From the NCBI GenBank assembly GCA_036429605.1, contig JAVFKD010000004.1:806001-870000 (forward strand): a DNA stretch of 64,000 nucleotides. Reading direction: 5' to 3'. Positions 37,744-49,397 of this stretch are shown here, in pieces; position 1 is the stretch's first letter, and each line of letters opens with the position of its first letter. The translations under genes were made by a program, and so were the position numbers. Below the pieces are notes generated by a model. That model had not been told where the DNA came from, made no database searches, and was given only the letters and a program-made list of their open reading frames with translations. This DNA comes from Cladobotryum mycophilum (lineage: Eukaryota; Ascomycota; Sordariomycetes; Hypocreales; Hypocreaceae).

Positions 37744-37792
37744 GCGTGCGTGCGTGCGTGTGTGTGTGCGTGTGTGTGTGCGTGTGTGTGTA
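37744..37792. repeat. (TGCG)n/(TG)n microsatellite
   Basis: Alternating TGCG and TG dinucleotide blocks, capable of Z-DNA formation in principle, about 510 bases upstream of the dsRBD gene start. Confidence 0.9.
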
Positions 37793-37905
37793 TGTAGGTA
37801 TGTGGATGTAAGGTCGTAGGCCCGGTCCTATGTATGATGGTGTATGTGTGTGTATGTATGTAGGTTGTCTTAGTCGGAAGATGGACGGGGGCGAGGGTAA
37901 AGATT

Positions 37906-37958
37906 GGAGGAGGAGGAGGAGGAGGAGGTTGCTGGATGGATGGATGGATGGATGGATG
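37906..37958. repeat. (GGA)n followed by (GGAT)n
   Basis: A GGA array (37906-37928) followed after five bases by a GGAT array (37934-37958). Confidence 0.9.
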
Positions 37959-38058
37959 TATGATATGTAGGTATGTAAGTAGTAGACTATGTAATGTAGA
38001 TGTGGTGTATAGACATACTTGTAAGAAGTATGCCAGTCTTGGTTTGGGTCTTCCCGTC

Positions 38059-38088
38059 TAGTAGTAGTAGCAGCAGTAGTAGTAGTAG
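38059..38088. repeat. (TAG)n/(CAG) microsatellite
   Basis: TAG triplets interrupted by two CAG units. Confidence 0.85.
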
Positions 38089-38792
38089 CTTTACTACACT
38101 ACATGGACACAATACATACACTGGATACATTCCAAGGGCCCTGCCCACGGCCGGTGGTGGTGCTTTGGTCCTTTTTTTTTGGTGTGCTTTGGTGCTGCTG
38201 CATCATGGACATGGCCACCAAAGCAAGGCCAGGCCAGGCCAAGCTCCTACTACTGTACCTACTGTGTCTGTACTCCTCCTCCTCCTCTTCCTCCTCCTCC
38301 ACCTCCACCTTGTTTTTCCTCCGTCCGTTCAAACGCCTGCCCGGCGTAGAACCAAGACATTGGATTGTGTGTGCTTGTGCTTTTATTGCTATTGCAAAAC
38401 GGGCTTCTTAGCGCGGGGGGAGTGAGGCAGAAGGCGGAGGGGAGGGGGTGAGTTTTTTTTTTTTTTTGGAGGGTGTGTCTGGAGAGGACAAAATAAGACA
38501 TGGAGTTCCAAGTCAGTGAGTGTGAGAGAGCAAGATGCGCGAATGGAGGCAGATGCGAGCGAGCGCATCGATGCGGCTCTCTTGAAAGGAAAGGTAGGTA
38601 AAGAAAGGGAAGGGGAGAGAGAAAAAAGTGTGACCCCATCTTTTGATGTGTTGGCAGGCCTGATTGCCAGTTAATTTGCAAACCGCTGGAGACTAGGCCG
38701 ACCCACCACGACGCGCATGAAGGACGCAGCGTCTAGCTATTACTGTAAAGGGCCAAAATCATTTTTCCCCCATCTTTATTTTTTTAACATCT

Positions 38793-38817
38793 TTATTATT
38801 ATTATTATTATTATTAT
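38793..38817. repeat. (TTA)n microsatellite
   Basis: About eight TTA triplets in the gene-poor region. Confidence 0.85.
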
Positions 38818-39065
38818 GATTTCTTTTTCTTTTTTGGGTGTATGAGTCCATTAAAATCAAAACAGGTCAAGTTTCGCCTCAGTCTAAAGAAATAAAATAA
38901 AAATACAATAAAAAAAAGTTGAAGGGTAATAATTGTAAGGCTATTGTGGTATTCTAGATACATGAAGAAAGTACCTGATACACCAAGGGCCCTTGAGAGA
39001 GAGAGAGAGAGACAGGAAGAAGAAGAAGAAACAGAACGGCCAAGCATGTGCATGGCATAGCATGG

Positions 39066-39090
39066 CATGACATGACATGACATGACATGA
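39066..39090. repeat. (CATGA)5 microsatellite
   Basis: Five perfect CATGA units, flanked by related CATGG/CATAG words. Confidence 0.9.
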
Positions 39091-40373
39091 AGCATGAGCA
39101 ACAAGCATCCCATGGAGTCATGGAGTATCCAATTGGAGAGGCATTGGATGGCTGGATGGATGGGCTACACAAGAACAAAAGAGAGGTACCTCTGTCTCTG
39201 GTCTCTGGGTACGAAGTACGTACTCCGTACATGGAGGTACTAGAAGTTAAACTGACCTTGGCCTGGCCTGGCCGTTTTTTTTGTTGTGTCATTGCATCAA
39301 CGGGTTTGCCTCTCCTGAGTCAAGCAAGAAAGAACCTTTTTCTTTCTCTCTTTCTCTCCCTCGCCAACACAAAATAATCCTTGGTCTACGGATTACCTAG
39401 TAGAAACTTGCTTTCCAATTCCAATTTGTCCATCTTATTATTTCTTACTACTACCTCGCATGATCCCCCCTCTCTTTCAATTCCAATTCGTTTCATTCGT
39501 TTGTTCCTTCACCTCTTCTTTTTCGGAGCTTGGTCGCTCGATCTGGCCGCACCGGAACAGGTCGCTTGCTTAACCGCCCAAATCTTTTTCTTGTCTTGGT
39601 CTTGGCGCCTCCGGAGGATTGATTTCACCTCCTCCTCTTCCTCCTGCTGCTGCTCTCCCTCCCCTTGCTAACTAACTAACCTGGCCCTGCTAAACCCAAA
39701 CCTTGCCCCCCCGGTCTACGGAGCGCGGAAAAGTTAGGTTATCTGCTAGTTTGTTCTGTAGGCCAGGTTCAGGCGCTTCCATCCGTCTTCGCCAGGCGTC
39801 AAAACGAAAAGGAAGGGGGGAAAAACAAGGGCTCGCTCAGCAGGGTTCTGTTTTTTGTCGCGCGCGTCTGCGTAGGTACATTACGTTTACTGTAACAGCG
39901 GCAGCACAAGAGTTCAAACTAAAACGATCCCCCTCTGCCGCCCTTGGAACAAGTAAAGAAAAGCAAAGTTTCCAATTTAATGTTCCAATGATGAAACCCG
40001 AGGGAGGTGGGTGGCAAAAAGGGGACCAGCCAGCCCCAAGCAAGTTCCAGCCCAGCCCAGAGGGGGGCGTGTTGACGTTGACGTTGATGCTGCTTCTCGT
40101 CCAAAACAAAACGGCCGATGGCATGTGTCTGTGTTCTCTTTTCCATGTAAACATTGCATTAGTAGGTAGGGCCACGAGAGAGAGAGAGGGAGAGAAATAG
40201 CCACAGTGTAATCATCACAATTCATGCCCCCTGGTTGGCTGCCACACAACTATTTTCCCTCCGAGATCTCTGTTTTGGCGGCCACTAATGCACAGCGAAG
40301 AGTCCACCTTGTGGTATCTCCTGGTATAACGTGGAATGGACTACCACCTCACATTGCGCATTGTATACCTACC

Positions 40374-40397
40374 TAGTAGTAGTAGTAGTAGTAGTAG
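40374..40397. repeat. (TAG)8 microsatellite
   Basis: Eight TAG triplets that grow directly out of one copy of the recurrent 9-mer ACCTAGTAG (40371-40379). Confidence 0.9.
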
Positions 40398-41791
40398 ACA
40401 AGATTACACATGGGCCAGACATGAAAAGGAATAGAAAAGAAAAAAGTTCAATGCAGCAAGGGCATGTACCTCGTTTCCTGCAATTGGAAAGTCCATACAT
40501 CCCCATGTAATACATAGGAGTTAAGGCGGCTACTCTAACGGAGATATTGGATGTTTCCCTCTCAAGAGGTGACATTCCCCATTCGTCGCCCTTTTTTTTG
40601 GGGAGGGGGGGAGGGGGTGAGGGAATGTCGTTGGAAGTTTTTGATGAAGGATTTCAACGAGATGAAGTTACACAGCTCCATCCATACAAATCCAGTCCCC
40701 ACTACAGGTCTTTTTTGCAGCCAACAAACGAAGCGAATGAATGATTGAATGAACCAACCAACATCCATCCATACCCAAGGTTTTTTAGAATCCCCCCCTT
40801 CTCATCTGCCCACCAGGCTGGGCCAACGCTCTCGTTTCCAAGTGGCTGGGACAAAAGGCGATTCGTCAAACCAATATTTTTCCTTCTTCTCGCCAGCCAA
40901 TGCCAATCTACTCTGTACCGATCGCTGGGGAACACCGCACACCACACGCAGGACGCCGGTAAACGAGATGGGCACCGGCTTTGAAGCTAAAATTGGGGCG
41001 GCCAACGTAATAAAATAAAATAAAAAGTGGAAGAACACCAAAAAAAACAAGCGATATCGCTTTTACTTGTTCACAAAGGCCGAGGAGTTAAAAAAGGGAA
41101 TAAAAATAAACAAAACTCATTATGCATACCAAGAATTGGGAATGGGAATGTTTCGGTATCCTTACCCCCCCCCCTCCCCCATGTTTCAATTGAACATAGT
41201 TTTTTACTGAGTACAACTTGGAACTCTTTTTTTTACTACTACACCGAAACAGCCGAAAAGACTTTCCTAGAGAAGCCCGGCCCCAGCGGTGTTTGCCGGC
41301 CGAAGGGTGGGAAGAGGGGGGCGGGGAAAACGGCGGCGGCAAATGGGGTTCCACGAACATCGGTGAAGAAGAAGATTAAAAATTAAAATAATTGCAAACC
41401 CTTTTTTTTTCCTCGGGAAGAAAAAAAATAGCTTGCTAATCCAGTGGTTCTGGATAGAGGAAGAATTTCATGTGTCAGGGGTCCATTGGCGGTTATAGGC
41501 TCAAGCAAGGGCAGAGACAGACAGACAGACGGACAAAAACTGTCGATGTTACAGACACAAGCAAGGCAAGGCAAGGATTTCCGTGCATCGAAAGAAACCC
41601 GGACACTCTCACTCCCGTGTCTATTTTTTTATCTTTTATTTTTTTTGGTGGTTCGACCTTGTCTTGGTTTCTTTGTTCCCCGGTTGAGTCGTGTGCGTGT
41701 ACCGGTATCTTTCCGGGCCCAATTGATTGTCATGCTTGCGTCCATGGATGGCTTCATGGATGGCAGCTTCATGCTTCATGCCCATGTTCCG

Positions 41792-41829
41792 CCATGCCCA
41801 TGCCATGCCATGCCATGCCATGCTATGCC
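41792..41829. repeat. (CCATG)n microsatellite
   Basis: Tandem CCATG/CCATGC units, similar in character to the CATGA array at 39066. Confidence 0.85.
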
Positions 41830-41984
41830 GTGGCCCTTTTTTCTCCAAGCGCTCACGCACGCAGAGGTACAGGTAGAGGTAGGTATGATGATGGCCCTGC
41901 GGTACGTACATTGCGTCTCTCCGTACCTCCACTCCACTTATCCCCCCTCCCATCCATCCCCATATCTTTTGACCTACAAGGCCG

Positions 41985-42018
41985 CATACATACATACATA
42001 CATACATGCATGCATGCA
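41985..42018. repeat. (CATA)5-(CATG)3 array
   Basis: CATA tetranucleotides changing to CATG partway along the array. Confidence 0.85.
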
Positions 42019-42405
42019 TTGCACGTACATACACCACACATATAGTAGGGTTTGTTCCAGACTCGATGGAGAACAATGGCGAACGTTTACGGTGAAAACA
42101 GCCCTATTGATTGGCCAGCACCCAAAGATGTGGGAGAGATGAGGGGGGAGGGGATCATAGACAAGAAGGAGGGGCGCGCAAGGCAACCAGGAAAAAGAGA
42201 GCAAAAAAAGGTAGACGCCCTTTTGTCCTCTCTCTTTCTTTCGCTCTCTCTCTTACTGCCCTCTTTTGGCTGGCTGCTCTCTCTCGTTAGAAGAGAGGGG
42301 AAGAAGGGGGGGTTAGTTTTCTTTCTGGCTTCCTAAAAAGCCGCATGCAATGATGAGCTGGCAGTGCCGCCGCTTGATATTAAAGAGGGCAAACAAAGAA
42401 AACAC

Positions 42406-42421
42406 GGGGGGGGGGGGGGGG
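42406..42421. repeat. G16 homopolymer
   Basis: Sixteen consecutive G, the longest G/C run noticed in the window. The true length is doubtful because shorter G/C runs here appear undercalled. Confidence 0.8.
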
Positions 42422-43977
42422 ACGAACTTGTTCGTCAAAGTGCCCCCTTTTTTTTTTCGAATTCGCACAGACAGACAGACGGACGGACAAAGAACTTTGT
42501 CCCTCTCTGCCACTTTTGCACCCTTTCCAGTCTCTTTTCAAGTAAAAAAAGAAAAGAAAAGAAAAGAAAAGAGATTATTAGCATATCAATGTAGGTAAGT
42601 AGTTCAGTTGCAAGCCCAACATACAGAGAGTACTACTACAAGGTCCCTGCTTGTTTTCTTCTTCTTCTTCTTCTTTCCCTTGGGAGAGGCGCCCAGCGCG
42701 GGGTACCCTTGACCTTTTGGTGCCAAAGACATGAAAGGGCGAGAGGTGCATGGGTATGGTCTGCTACTATTTGGCAGCAAGACATGGATATGGCATGAAG
42801 GTTGGCGTTGCTGCACACCCGGTAGAAGTAGTACCGAGACCGGGGTGTGTGTATGTGTGTGTGAGTACATATCAAACATGATACAATTCGGCAAGCAAAG
42901 TCGCTGTCAGTCGCTGTCCTTGTTGATTTGATTGATTCTTCATTAGATGGGGGAAGGGGGAAGAGAAGGGGGGGGAGACTAGCCCATCGATTTTGACATC
43001 GATCCATCAAAAATAGACGATGATGCCCCCTTCCCTCCCTCCACACCATCATATTTCGTATCCTTGGAATGGATACTAGAAAAACCTCGGGTATAGTTAC
43101 ATCATTAACATTAACAATAAAAAAATAAATAAAAACCGTTGAACAATGGGGCCGAAACTGCTTTCCTTGCTTGCTTGCTTGCCTGCTGCCTGCTACTTGC
43201 CTGCTACTGATGCTAGAAATTTGATTGAATGATACCCCTTCGCCTTCGTCCCACCGCCAAGTTGCAGCAAACACACAACCATCCCGCCCGCGCCTCACTC
43301 TGCAGGCTGAATGTCTTTTGTCTTGTCTCGGAAGCAAAGACAAGTCAAACGCACAAAAGTAAAAAAGGAAGAAAAACCGCGAGAAGAAAAAACCGATAAC
43401 AAACACCCCCCGAGAAAAGCGCGTAAGGTTTGCGTTGTGCTTAGCCATTAGAAACAGAGCTTTTTTTTTGCATGCCAGCAGTCGATTGGCGGATTCACCA
43501 CAAGCGTGGCTCGTCATTCGACAATTGGCATGAAGACGTAAAATAAAAAATAAAATAAAAAGCTTCGAAAAAAGAATAAGTTCCAATGTTCATCGCCCGC
43601 ATCGAAACAAGTTCCCCCACGGGGCTAGGTTGCGCTGACGTTTTCGCGCCCCAGCCCACGCATTTTTTTAATCTTGTTGTTTTGGTATCAACAACGTTGT
43701 AGCTAGAGCACAAAAAAGAAAGTTTGTTTTCGACTGTTGTCCCTCACTTCTACAGTGCGTTGAGTGTGTTACTCTGACCGTTGAGAGAGAGGGTAGGGGA
43801 GGAGATCAACGGCTTTCTTCCTAGTCTCTTGCAGTCAAGTCTCCCTTGTCTCAATCGCGTAATCCAGACGAAAAGGCTGCCGAATCGGATCCCGAGCGTT
43901 TTTGATTCCCAGATACCTGGTCAAATCTGGGTGCAGCCCAGCAAGGCCCATCCCATCCCATCCATTTTGATAGAACC

Positions 43978-43996
43978 AAAAAAAAAAAAAAAAAAA
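43978..43996. repeat. A19 homopolymer
   Basis: Nineteen consecutive A in gene-poor DNA. Confidence 0.85.
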
Positions 43997-44279
43997 GAGG
44001 TTGTTGTAAACTAAACACGCCCCCCACCCCTCCTTGTCCCTGTTTACATATGGCCCCCAGATCGCGGGTGAAATCTCACGGCACCTTCTTTTTTTATTAT
44101 TTGTTTTCTTTTCTTTTTCTTTTTCCTCTTTTCTTTTTTTGGTCTGCCTCGTCTTGTCTCGTGTCTTGTCTTGTTTGCAAGCTATTTTCGTAACTGTATC
44201 GGCGTTTGTGCTGCGTGGGATGAATAACCTTGGCCTGCTGAACCTTCCCCCCTAAGAAAGAGGGCGGCAAGCAAGGGCG

Positions 44280-44285
<6 letters not shown>

Positions 44286-44310
<25 letters not shown>
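44286..44310. repeat. A25 homopolymer
   Basis: Twenty-five consecutive A followed by a GAGAGAGAG tract. No retroposed gene is seen upstream, so a poly(A) insertion tail is not supported. Confidence 0.85.
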
Positions 44311-44792
44311 GAGAGAGAGCAAGCGTATCGCCCTGTCTCAGTCCACGTTTCGTTGGCGCTACGGGATCCGGAATACCTCGCTCCTATAGGGTAAAACATA
44401 GCCTTACTGCGGTACTATACAGGTACCTTGTATACAGTATAGTATGTACCAAGTACGGAGGTACACACGTCCCTTGGGAATTCGAGACGCCGGAAAGACG
44501 AAAGAGCTTTTCCTTGCTTTGCCGCCCGGCGTAACTGTCCCTAATGTGCCCTTTCGCCTTTGTCGCTATTCTCTCCCGTACATATACTAGTGAGTTGCAA
44601 GCCAAGCTGAGTTGGAGACGCCGAGGAACATCGTGTCATGGACCCGCGTCCTTTTCTCTCTCTCTTTCGCTTAGACCTTCTCATTCTCTCTGGTATCTCT
44701 CTCTCTCTCTCTCTCTTCCTGCGTTCATGGCGTCGAGGGGCTCCTCTCTGATTGCTCAACTTGTTTGAACCTACCACTTTCGGAGCCGGGGT

Positions 44793-44820
44793 GGTTGGTT
44801 GGTTGGTTGGTTAGTTAGTT
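44793..44820. repeat. (GGTT)n microsatellite
   Basis: GGTT units degrading to AGTT units. Confidence 0.85.
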
Positions 44821-47493
44821 GGCTCGTGTTCCTCACCAGTCTGTCATCGTCCTTATGCCGATGAGGAAGTGGGGTGCGTGTGTGTATGTAGAGCTTCCCT
44901 TCCCTTCCCTTTACGAAAAAGCTGTGTAGTAGTACATGTCATTTATGTATGTGGGTAGTAGTAATATGTCCGTTTGTGCGCGCAAGATGGTGTGTCGTAT
45001 CAAAGCCTGCGGCCTTGTTTCTGCATGTCTTTTGCTGTAGCATCCAATGCTGAGAAAATGAAGATTGCATATTATCAGGTAGTAGGTACTCCGTAGAGGG
45101 GGAAAAGTACTTTCTTCGTACCCTCCGCACCTGAGACGCTGAGGTCATAGACTTGCGCAATACTTCCCCCTTGGACAAGAAAAAGGCTGCCCTGTCATCG
45201 TGATCTAAACCTCGCCTGCATCAAACGTCATGCCAATAGGTAAGGTTAGTAGGTAAACAACAAACCCAACGGCGTGGCGCTTCCGAAGCAACCAATTGCC
45301 TTTTCCTCCAACCGAAAGGCTACAAGTCACTTTTGTTTATAGGTATTGTACTGCACTGTAACCTGTACCCATCATATTCATGCGGCCTCCTTCTGGCAAG
45401 GTTACCACGATAACATAATCTTGCCCAAACCGTTTCTCTTCATCTGTCCTTCTTTCCCTTTGTGTTTCACGAGATTCTTACTGCTCATGTCGGCCTGCGT
45501 CATATCACGTTCCACTCCTACACTGTGGTTGCAACGATCTTCCCCAACGAAACCCCATCACACACACATTCTCTCTCACTTACACACACACAGCTTGAAT
45601 GTTCCCCTCCCCGGAATGCCGCAAAGTGTTAAAAAGAGACCCTGCAGTGCCGGTGACAAAAAAATACAACCACCATCATTCAAAGACATCATGATGTTCA
45701 TCTCGCACCTTGCTCATAGTGCCCTTGCCTCTCCTCTCCTCACCCCCGTAATCAAATGAACGAAATGGGCCGTGGCGAGGGAAGAAAAGAAAAACAGAGA
45801 TATGATGATTGATTGATCCACATCATCCGCATTATGCAATTGCCCACTTCCCTCCCACTCCCGCTTCCCTCCGAGGCCCAGTCCCTCGGTGGCGGAAGAA
45901 CAGCAAAGCACCACAGCTAACAGAGACCTGCAAGTCACTTCTCGCCAGGTATCCCCTTGGAACTAATGAGAAGACGATGAACAAAGGAAAGAAAAGCAAA
46001 AAAGAAACAGGATAAACATCCTAGCCAAAGTAAACAAGAAAAATCGAGAATTACCCATCTAGGAAGGATGCCATTTTACCCTGCATTTTCTCTCTCTCTC
46101 TACACACACATCCTCATCCAAGGCGTCACATCTTGCCATGTGTTCTTCCTCGGCTCCGAGAACGTGTGTCTAAACGCTCAACCTCCTAGAAAAGGAAATG
46201 ATGGGACCAACCAATATCCACCCTCTCTTCTCTCATTCTTGGTTCGCTCTCGCTTGTTACAAAAAGTCAAAAGAGAGAAAGCACCAAAAAAGTATTGGTA
46301 TTATCAACCTGTACTTGTCCGTCCTTGTTAATGCACAAGGCGGCCGCATGAGATGCGGCCATGGTCGACGAAGGGGGCGTGTGCTTCGGAGACGCTTTTT
46401 CGGCCAAAGAAGTAAAAAAAAAGCCCATCGTTGCCTCCGACATCAATACATGCCATCTAAGCATCAGGGTCCATGCTTGTCCGCCTTTTTGAAAGTTACC
46501 AACCTTGCGTTCCGGTCAGCACTCTTCTTCGCCCAATCGCTCAACCACCGAAAAAGTCTGATTCTCGTCAATAAGCTCCATCACAATGTGATAGAACCGA
46601 GATGCAGATGTTCATATGGGAAATCATCCAACATCAAACGTGAGAAATTTCCATTGTTGGTGGGTGGAGAATGCCCATAGCTCCACAACTCCAAGACATT
46701 TGTTGAGACATGCGTCAGCGTCCAGGCTGGGGTCGTGTACCCTAGACTCCAAAAATACCTTGGCCTTGCTTTGGCTCGACTTGGCCTGGCCCTGCGATGA
46801 TGTGCAGTCCCTGCAAATGCGGTGTGGCGCAGGGCAAAATCCCCCTCCTTCATCTCAGACATGCTTCCTCAGACCAAGAGGTGTGGCAGCATGCTGGCCC
46901 ATCAACCCATCCTCATACATGTACGTACATATACATGCATACATATATACGTACATGCAAAGGGCCTGCTCATAATCTATTTCTCCTCTTTCCACGGATA
47001 ATACTTTGCCAGTCCGAACGAATAGGTGGGGATACACAGCGTCCTCTCGGGGGAACCATCTCCAGACAAACAATAGTCCAATGCGTGTTTGAATATGAAC
47101 AAGGCCGGCCTAATGTACCACGGCGTCATTAAACAAAACACCTCAATTTCGCCTCGCGTGTGAGCCATGCTCGCGCTCTTGCTCAGGCCAAACCTCCTGA
47201 ATCTTGGTTGCCTTGCCTAGGCGATCGAGCTACTGTCCCTTCGGTTGCAATGCTTGCTGAGTTGTCAACAGGTAACTCGATTAGGTGCTTGCACTTGGTT
47301 GTATTCGCGATTCGGACATGCAGAATCAGCCCGCTTCCACGATGAGCCCTGTTGCTATGCCGCCCTTGGGAATTTGGGTATCATCAAAGGGGACCTAGGC
47401 CAACTGTTCGCGTCCTCGATATGCACGTGACGACGTGGGCATTCTCACATCATAATCATCCGTATTAAGAACTGCAAATAGCTGGGAGACACC

Positions 47494-47494
<1 letters not shown>

Positions 47495-47522
<28 letters not shown>
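47495..47522. repeat. (TG)14 microsatellite
   Basis: Twenty-eight bases of TG repeat just beyond the 3' end of RAM1. Confidence 0.9.
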
Positions 47523-47524
<2 letters not shown>

Positions 47525-47601
47525 TGTGTTTTTTTCTTCTCTCTTCTTTCTTGCTAGGTACCGCCCTGGATGTCATAACCTTATTCCACGCATAGTCGTC
47601 G

Positions 47602-49397
47602 TTAAAAGCCTTGCTTTTCTGTGAAATAGTTCTGAATCTCCTTCACCCGGTGCTGCGGGATAACATAGACGGGGTGTGTCGTTGCGAGTCGATCCTGCTC
47701 GTCAAATATCTGCTGACCCTGGAGATAAGGCGATACTTCCCATTCATCGCCTCCTATAATGGCCTCATCAGCCCGAGCGGTAATCAGGCGCCATTTGTGC
47801 TGTACAGAACTAAGGCCGGAAAGGACATAGCACGTATGGTATGCGTCCGAGTATCTGCCCCCCATGAGTCAATATCTCGAGCGGTGGCAAGACGACAAAA
47901 GAGACACCTACTTGCTCGGTTTGTCCCTCATTCCGCCCCGCTTGGACATCTCCTGGCAACAGCAGAGTATGTACCGGATTAAGCCGTTTCGGCTGAACAG
48001 ACTGTCGTCCGTGTCTGTATTGTCCAGCGGGCGGCCTGCAGGGTTAGCCTTTGACCCCTCCGGCCCGCTCAAACTGGCCTCGATCAAGGGCCAGCATCCG
48101 CCGACCCAGTGGCTGTAGCAACCATCAACAAGCTTGTTTGTGCGGCCAGAAAGGCCGCCCTCTGGTGCATACTGGCGAGATGACAGCCAAGCAATTAACC
48201 GTGGAACGTCCAAGTACCTACCGTGCCGGGGAAAGAGTCAGCATGCAAAAGGATTACATACTAGACGGTCAATGGACGGCAACAGGGGGTGTTCGATAGA
48301 CGTACCGTCCAACACTTCGATGTGGGGTATCGATGATTGAGAGACATCCCAAAGCACAGAAAGCGTATGCTCCGTGTGCCTCGACTCCGGGCTTTGCAGA
48401 CACGCCTCCCTCATATGTCTGGCCTAAAGGGCGAGGGGTGGCGATCAGACGGGATAACTTTATGAGAAAAAAGGACATGGTAAGAGGGGAACTTACACAA
48501 GCGTACCCATTCTGCTAGGCCGCTGAAGAGCCCAGTGTGGCCCGCAATGCATGCAGGTGAATCCGGCGAGAGGTCGAGAGGCAAGTTAAGCAGTGAAATA
48601 ATGACGGCCGCACAGTAGGCCCCCCTGAGATGGTCAGTTTTCTTAGGGGGATGGTACCACAGCATCGACGGCCGGCCTGGACGTACCTCACATCTTCCTC
48701 ACCCCCGACCGCCATCTGGAACCCTCCATCAGGCTGCTTGAGAGAGGACAACCACCTCCACATGCTCCTCCTGTCGACCACCTCATACGCCTCGTTCCCA
48801 CCCACCAACGCCAAGGAGAGAACAGTTGCATACGTGGTGGCGAGGTGCGATGTCTGGCCGAACCCCCTCCGAATCCGCCTGTTGTGTTCTGCATGGGGCG
48901 TACCGTCTCGATAAGCCTGGTGCGATAAACCTCGACATCCTCACCGAGAAGTGACAAGGCGGCAAGGCACCAGTAGAAGATCCATGGACGGCTCGGGTCT
49001 GCGGCCATAAACTGGCCGGGCAGCTTGCCCAGTTGTTTGTGCAGAAACTTGACATGGCGTTCCTTCTCTAGGCGGGGTATCCCATGGCCGTTGCATTGGC
49101 CGTGTTCCTCGCCATTGAGGAAAGGGAGACACTCGAGTACCGTGGCGTCCTGGACGGTGGACGAATGCGTCTCCAGGTCATCACGTATCGCCGGGCCCGA
49201 AGTGAAAATGCTGGGGATTGAAGGGCCGGCCCCCCTTGTTGTGTATCATCATGCACTGACTGCGGGTCCATAGGGAATGCCTGTTGCTCTGCTGTGGTAG
49301 ATGCGGCGGCGGCGGCGGCGGCCATGTTTCTTACTTGTATGTGATGCCTGAAGATGACTCGAGGACGGTTTCGGTTATGTCGTGCTCGAGATGTCAT
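47602..49397 (-). CDS. RAM1: protein farnesyltransferase beta subunit (two apparent frameshifts)
   Basis: Catalytic subunit that, with Ram2, attaches farnesyl to CaaX proteins such as Ras and a-type pheromone. Model (minus strand): 49397-48687, 48624-48497, 48423-48306, 48217-47912 and 47854-47602; introns of 62, 73, 88 and 57 nt with good donors and mostly CTGAC branches. With two added bases the product is 505 residues, normal for fungi. Landmarks are ADPSRPWIFYWCLAALSLL (about 130-150), TGGFGGGFGQTSHLATTYA across the second lesion, YEGGVSAKPGVEAHGAYAF, the zinc ligands Asp and Cys in KLVDGCYSHW (about 350) and the ligand His in DAYHTCYVLSG (about 427). Frame is lost at the C6 run 49230-49235 and the C5 run 48863-48867 (plus-strand view); each needs one more base. 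The N-terminal 25-60 residues are weakly supported, and a start at the internal Met before the Ala run is possible. Confidence 0.9.
49303..49322 (-). repeat. GGC/GCC triplet repeat encoding poly-Ala in RAM1
   Basis: Tandem GCC codons on the minus strand encoding an alanine run in the poorly conserved RAM1 N-terminus. Confidence 0.85.

Larger units (their letters stand above)
37236..47601. other. gene-poor, microsatellite-dense region
   Basis: About 10.4 kb between the start of the small dsRBD gene and the 3' end of RAM1 with no recognisable gene on either strand. It is packed with simple repeats: GT, TGCG, GGA, GGAT, TAG, TCC, ATT, CATGA, CCATG, CATA and GGTT arrays, plus G16, A19 and A25 runs. 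Copies of both recurrent 9-mers occur (39221, 45087; 39395, 40371). The longest open frame (42636-43586, minus) is low-complexity and unsupported. Confidence 0.6.

Noticed and set aside
42636..43586. 316-codon open frame on the minus strand
   Set aside because: Low-complexity content (poly-Phe, poly-Arg, His/Thr repeats from microsatellites), no domain, and it crosses several simple repeats; it looks like chance in repeat-rich DNA.
44286..44310. A25 run as the tail of a retroposed copy
   Set aside because: No reverse-transcribed gene body, target-site duplication or element sequence is visible upstream.
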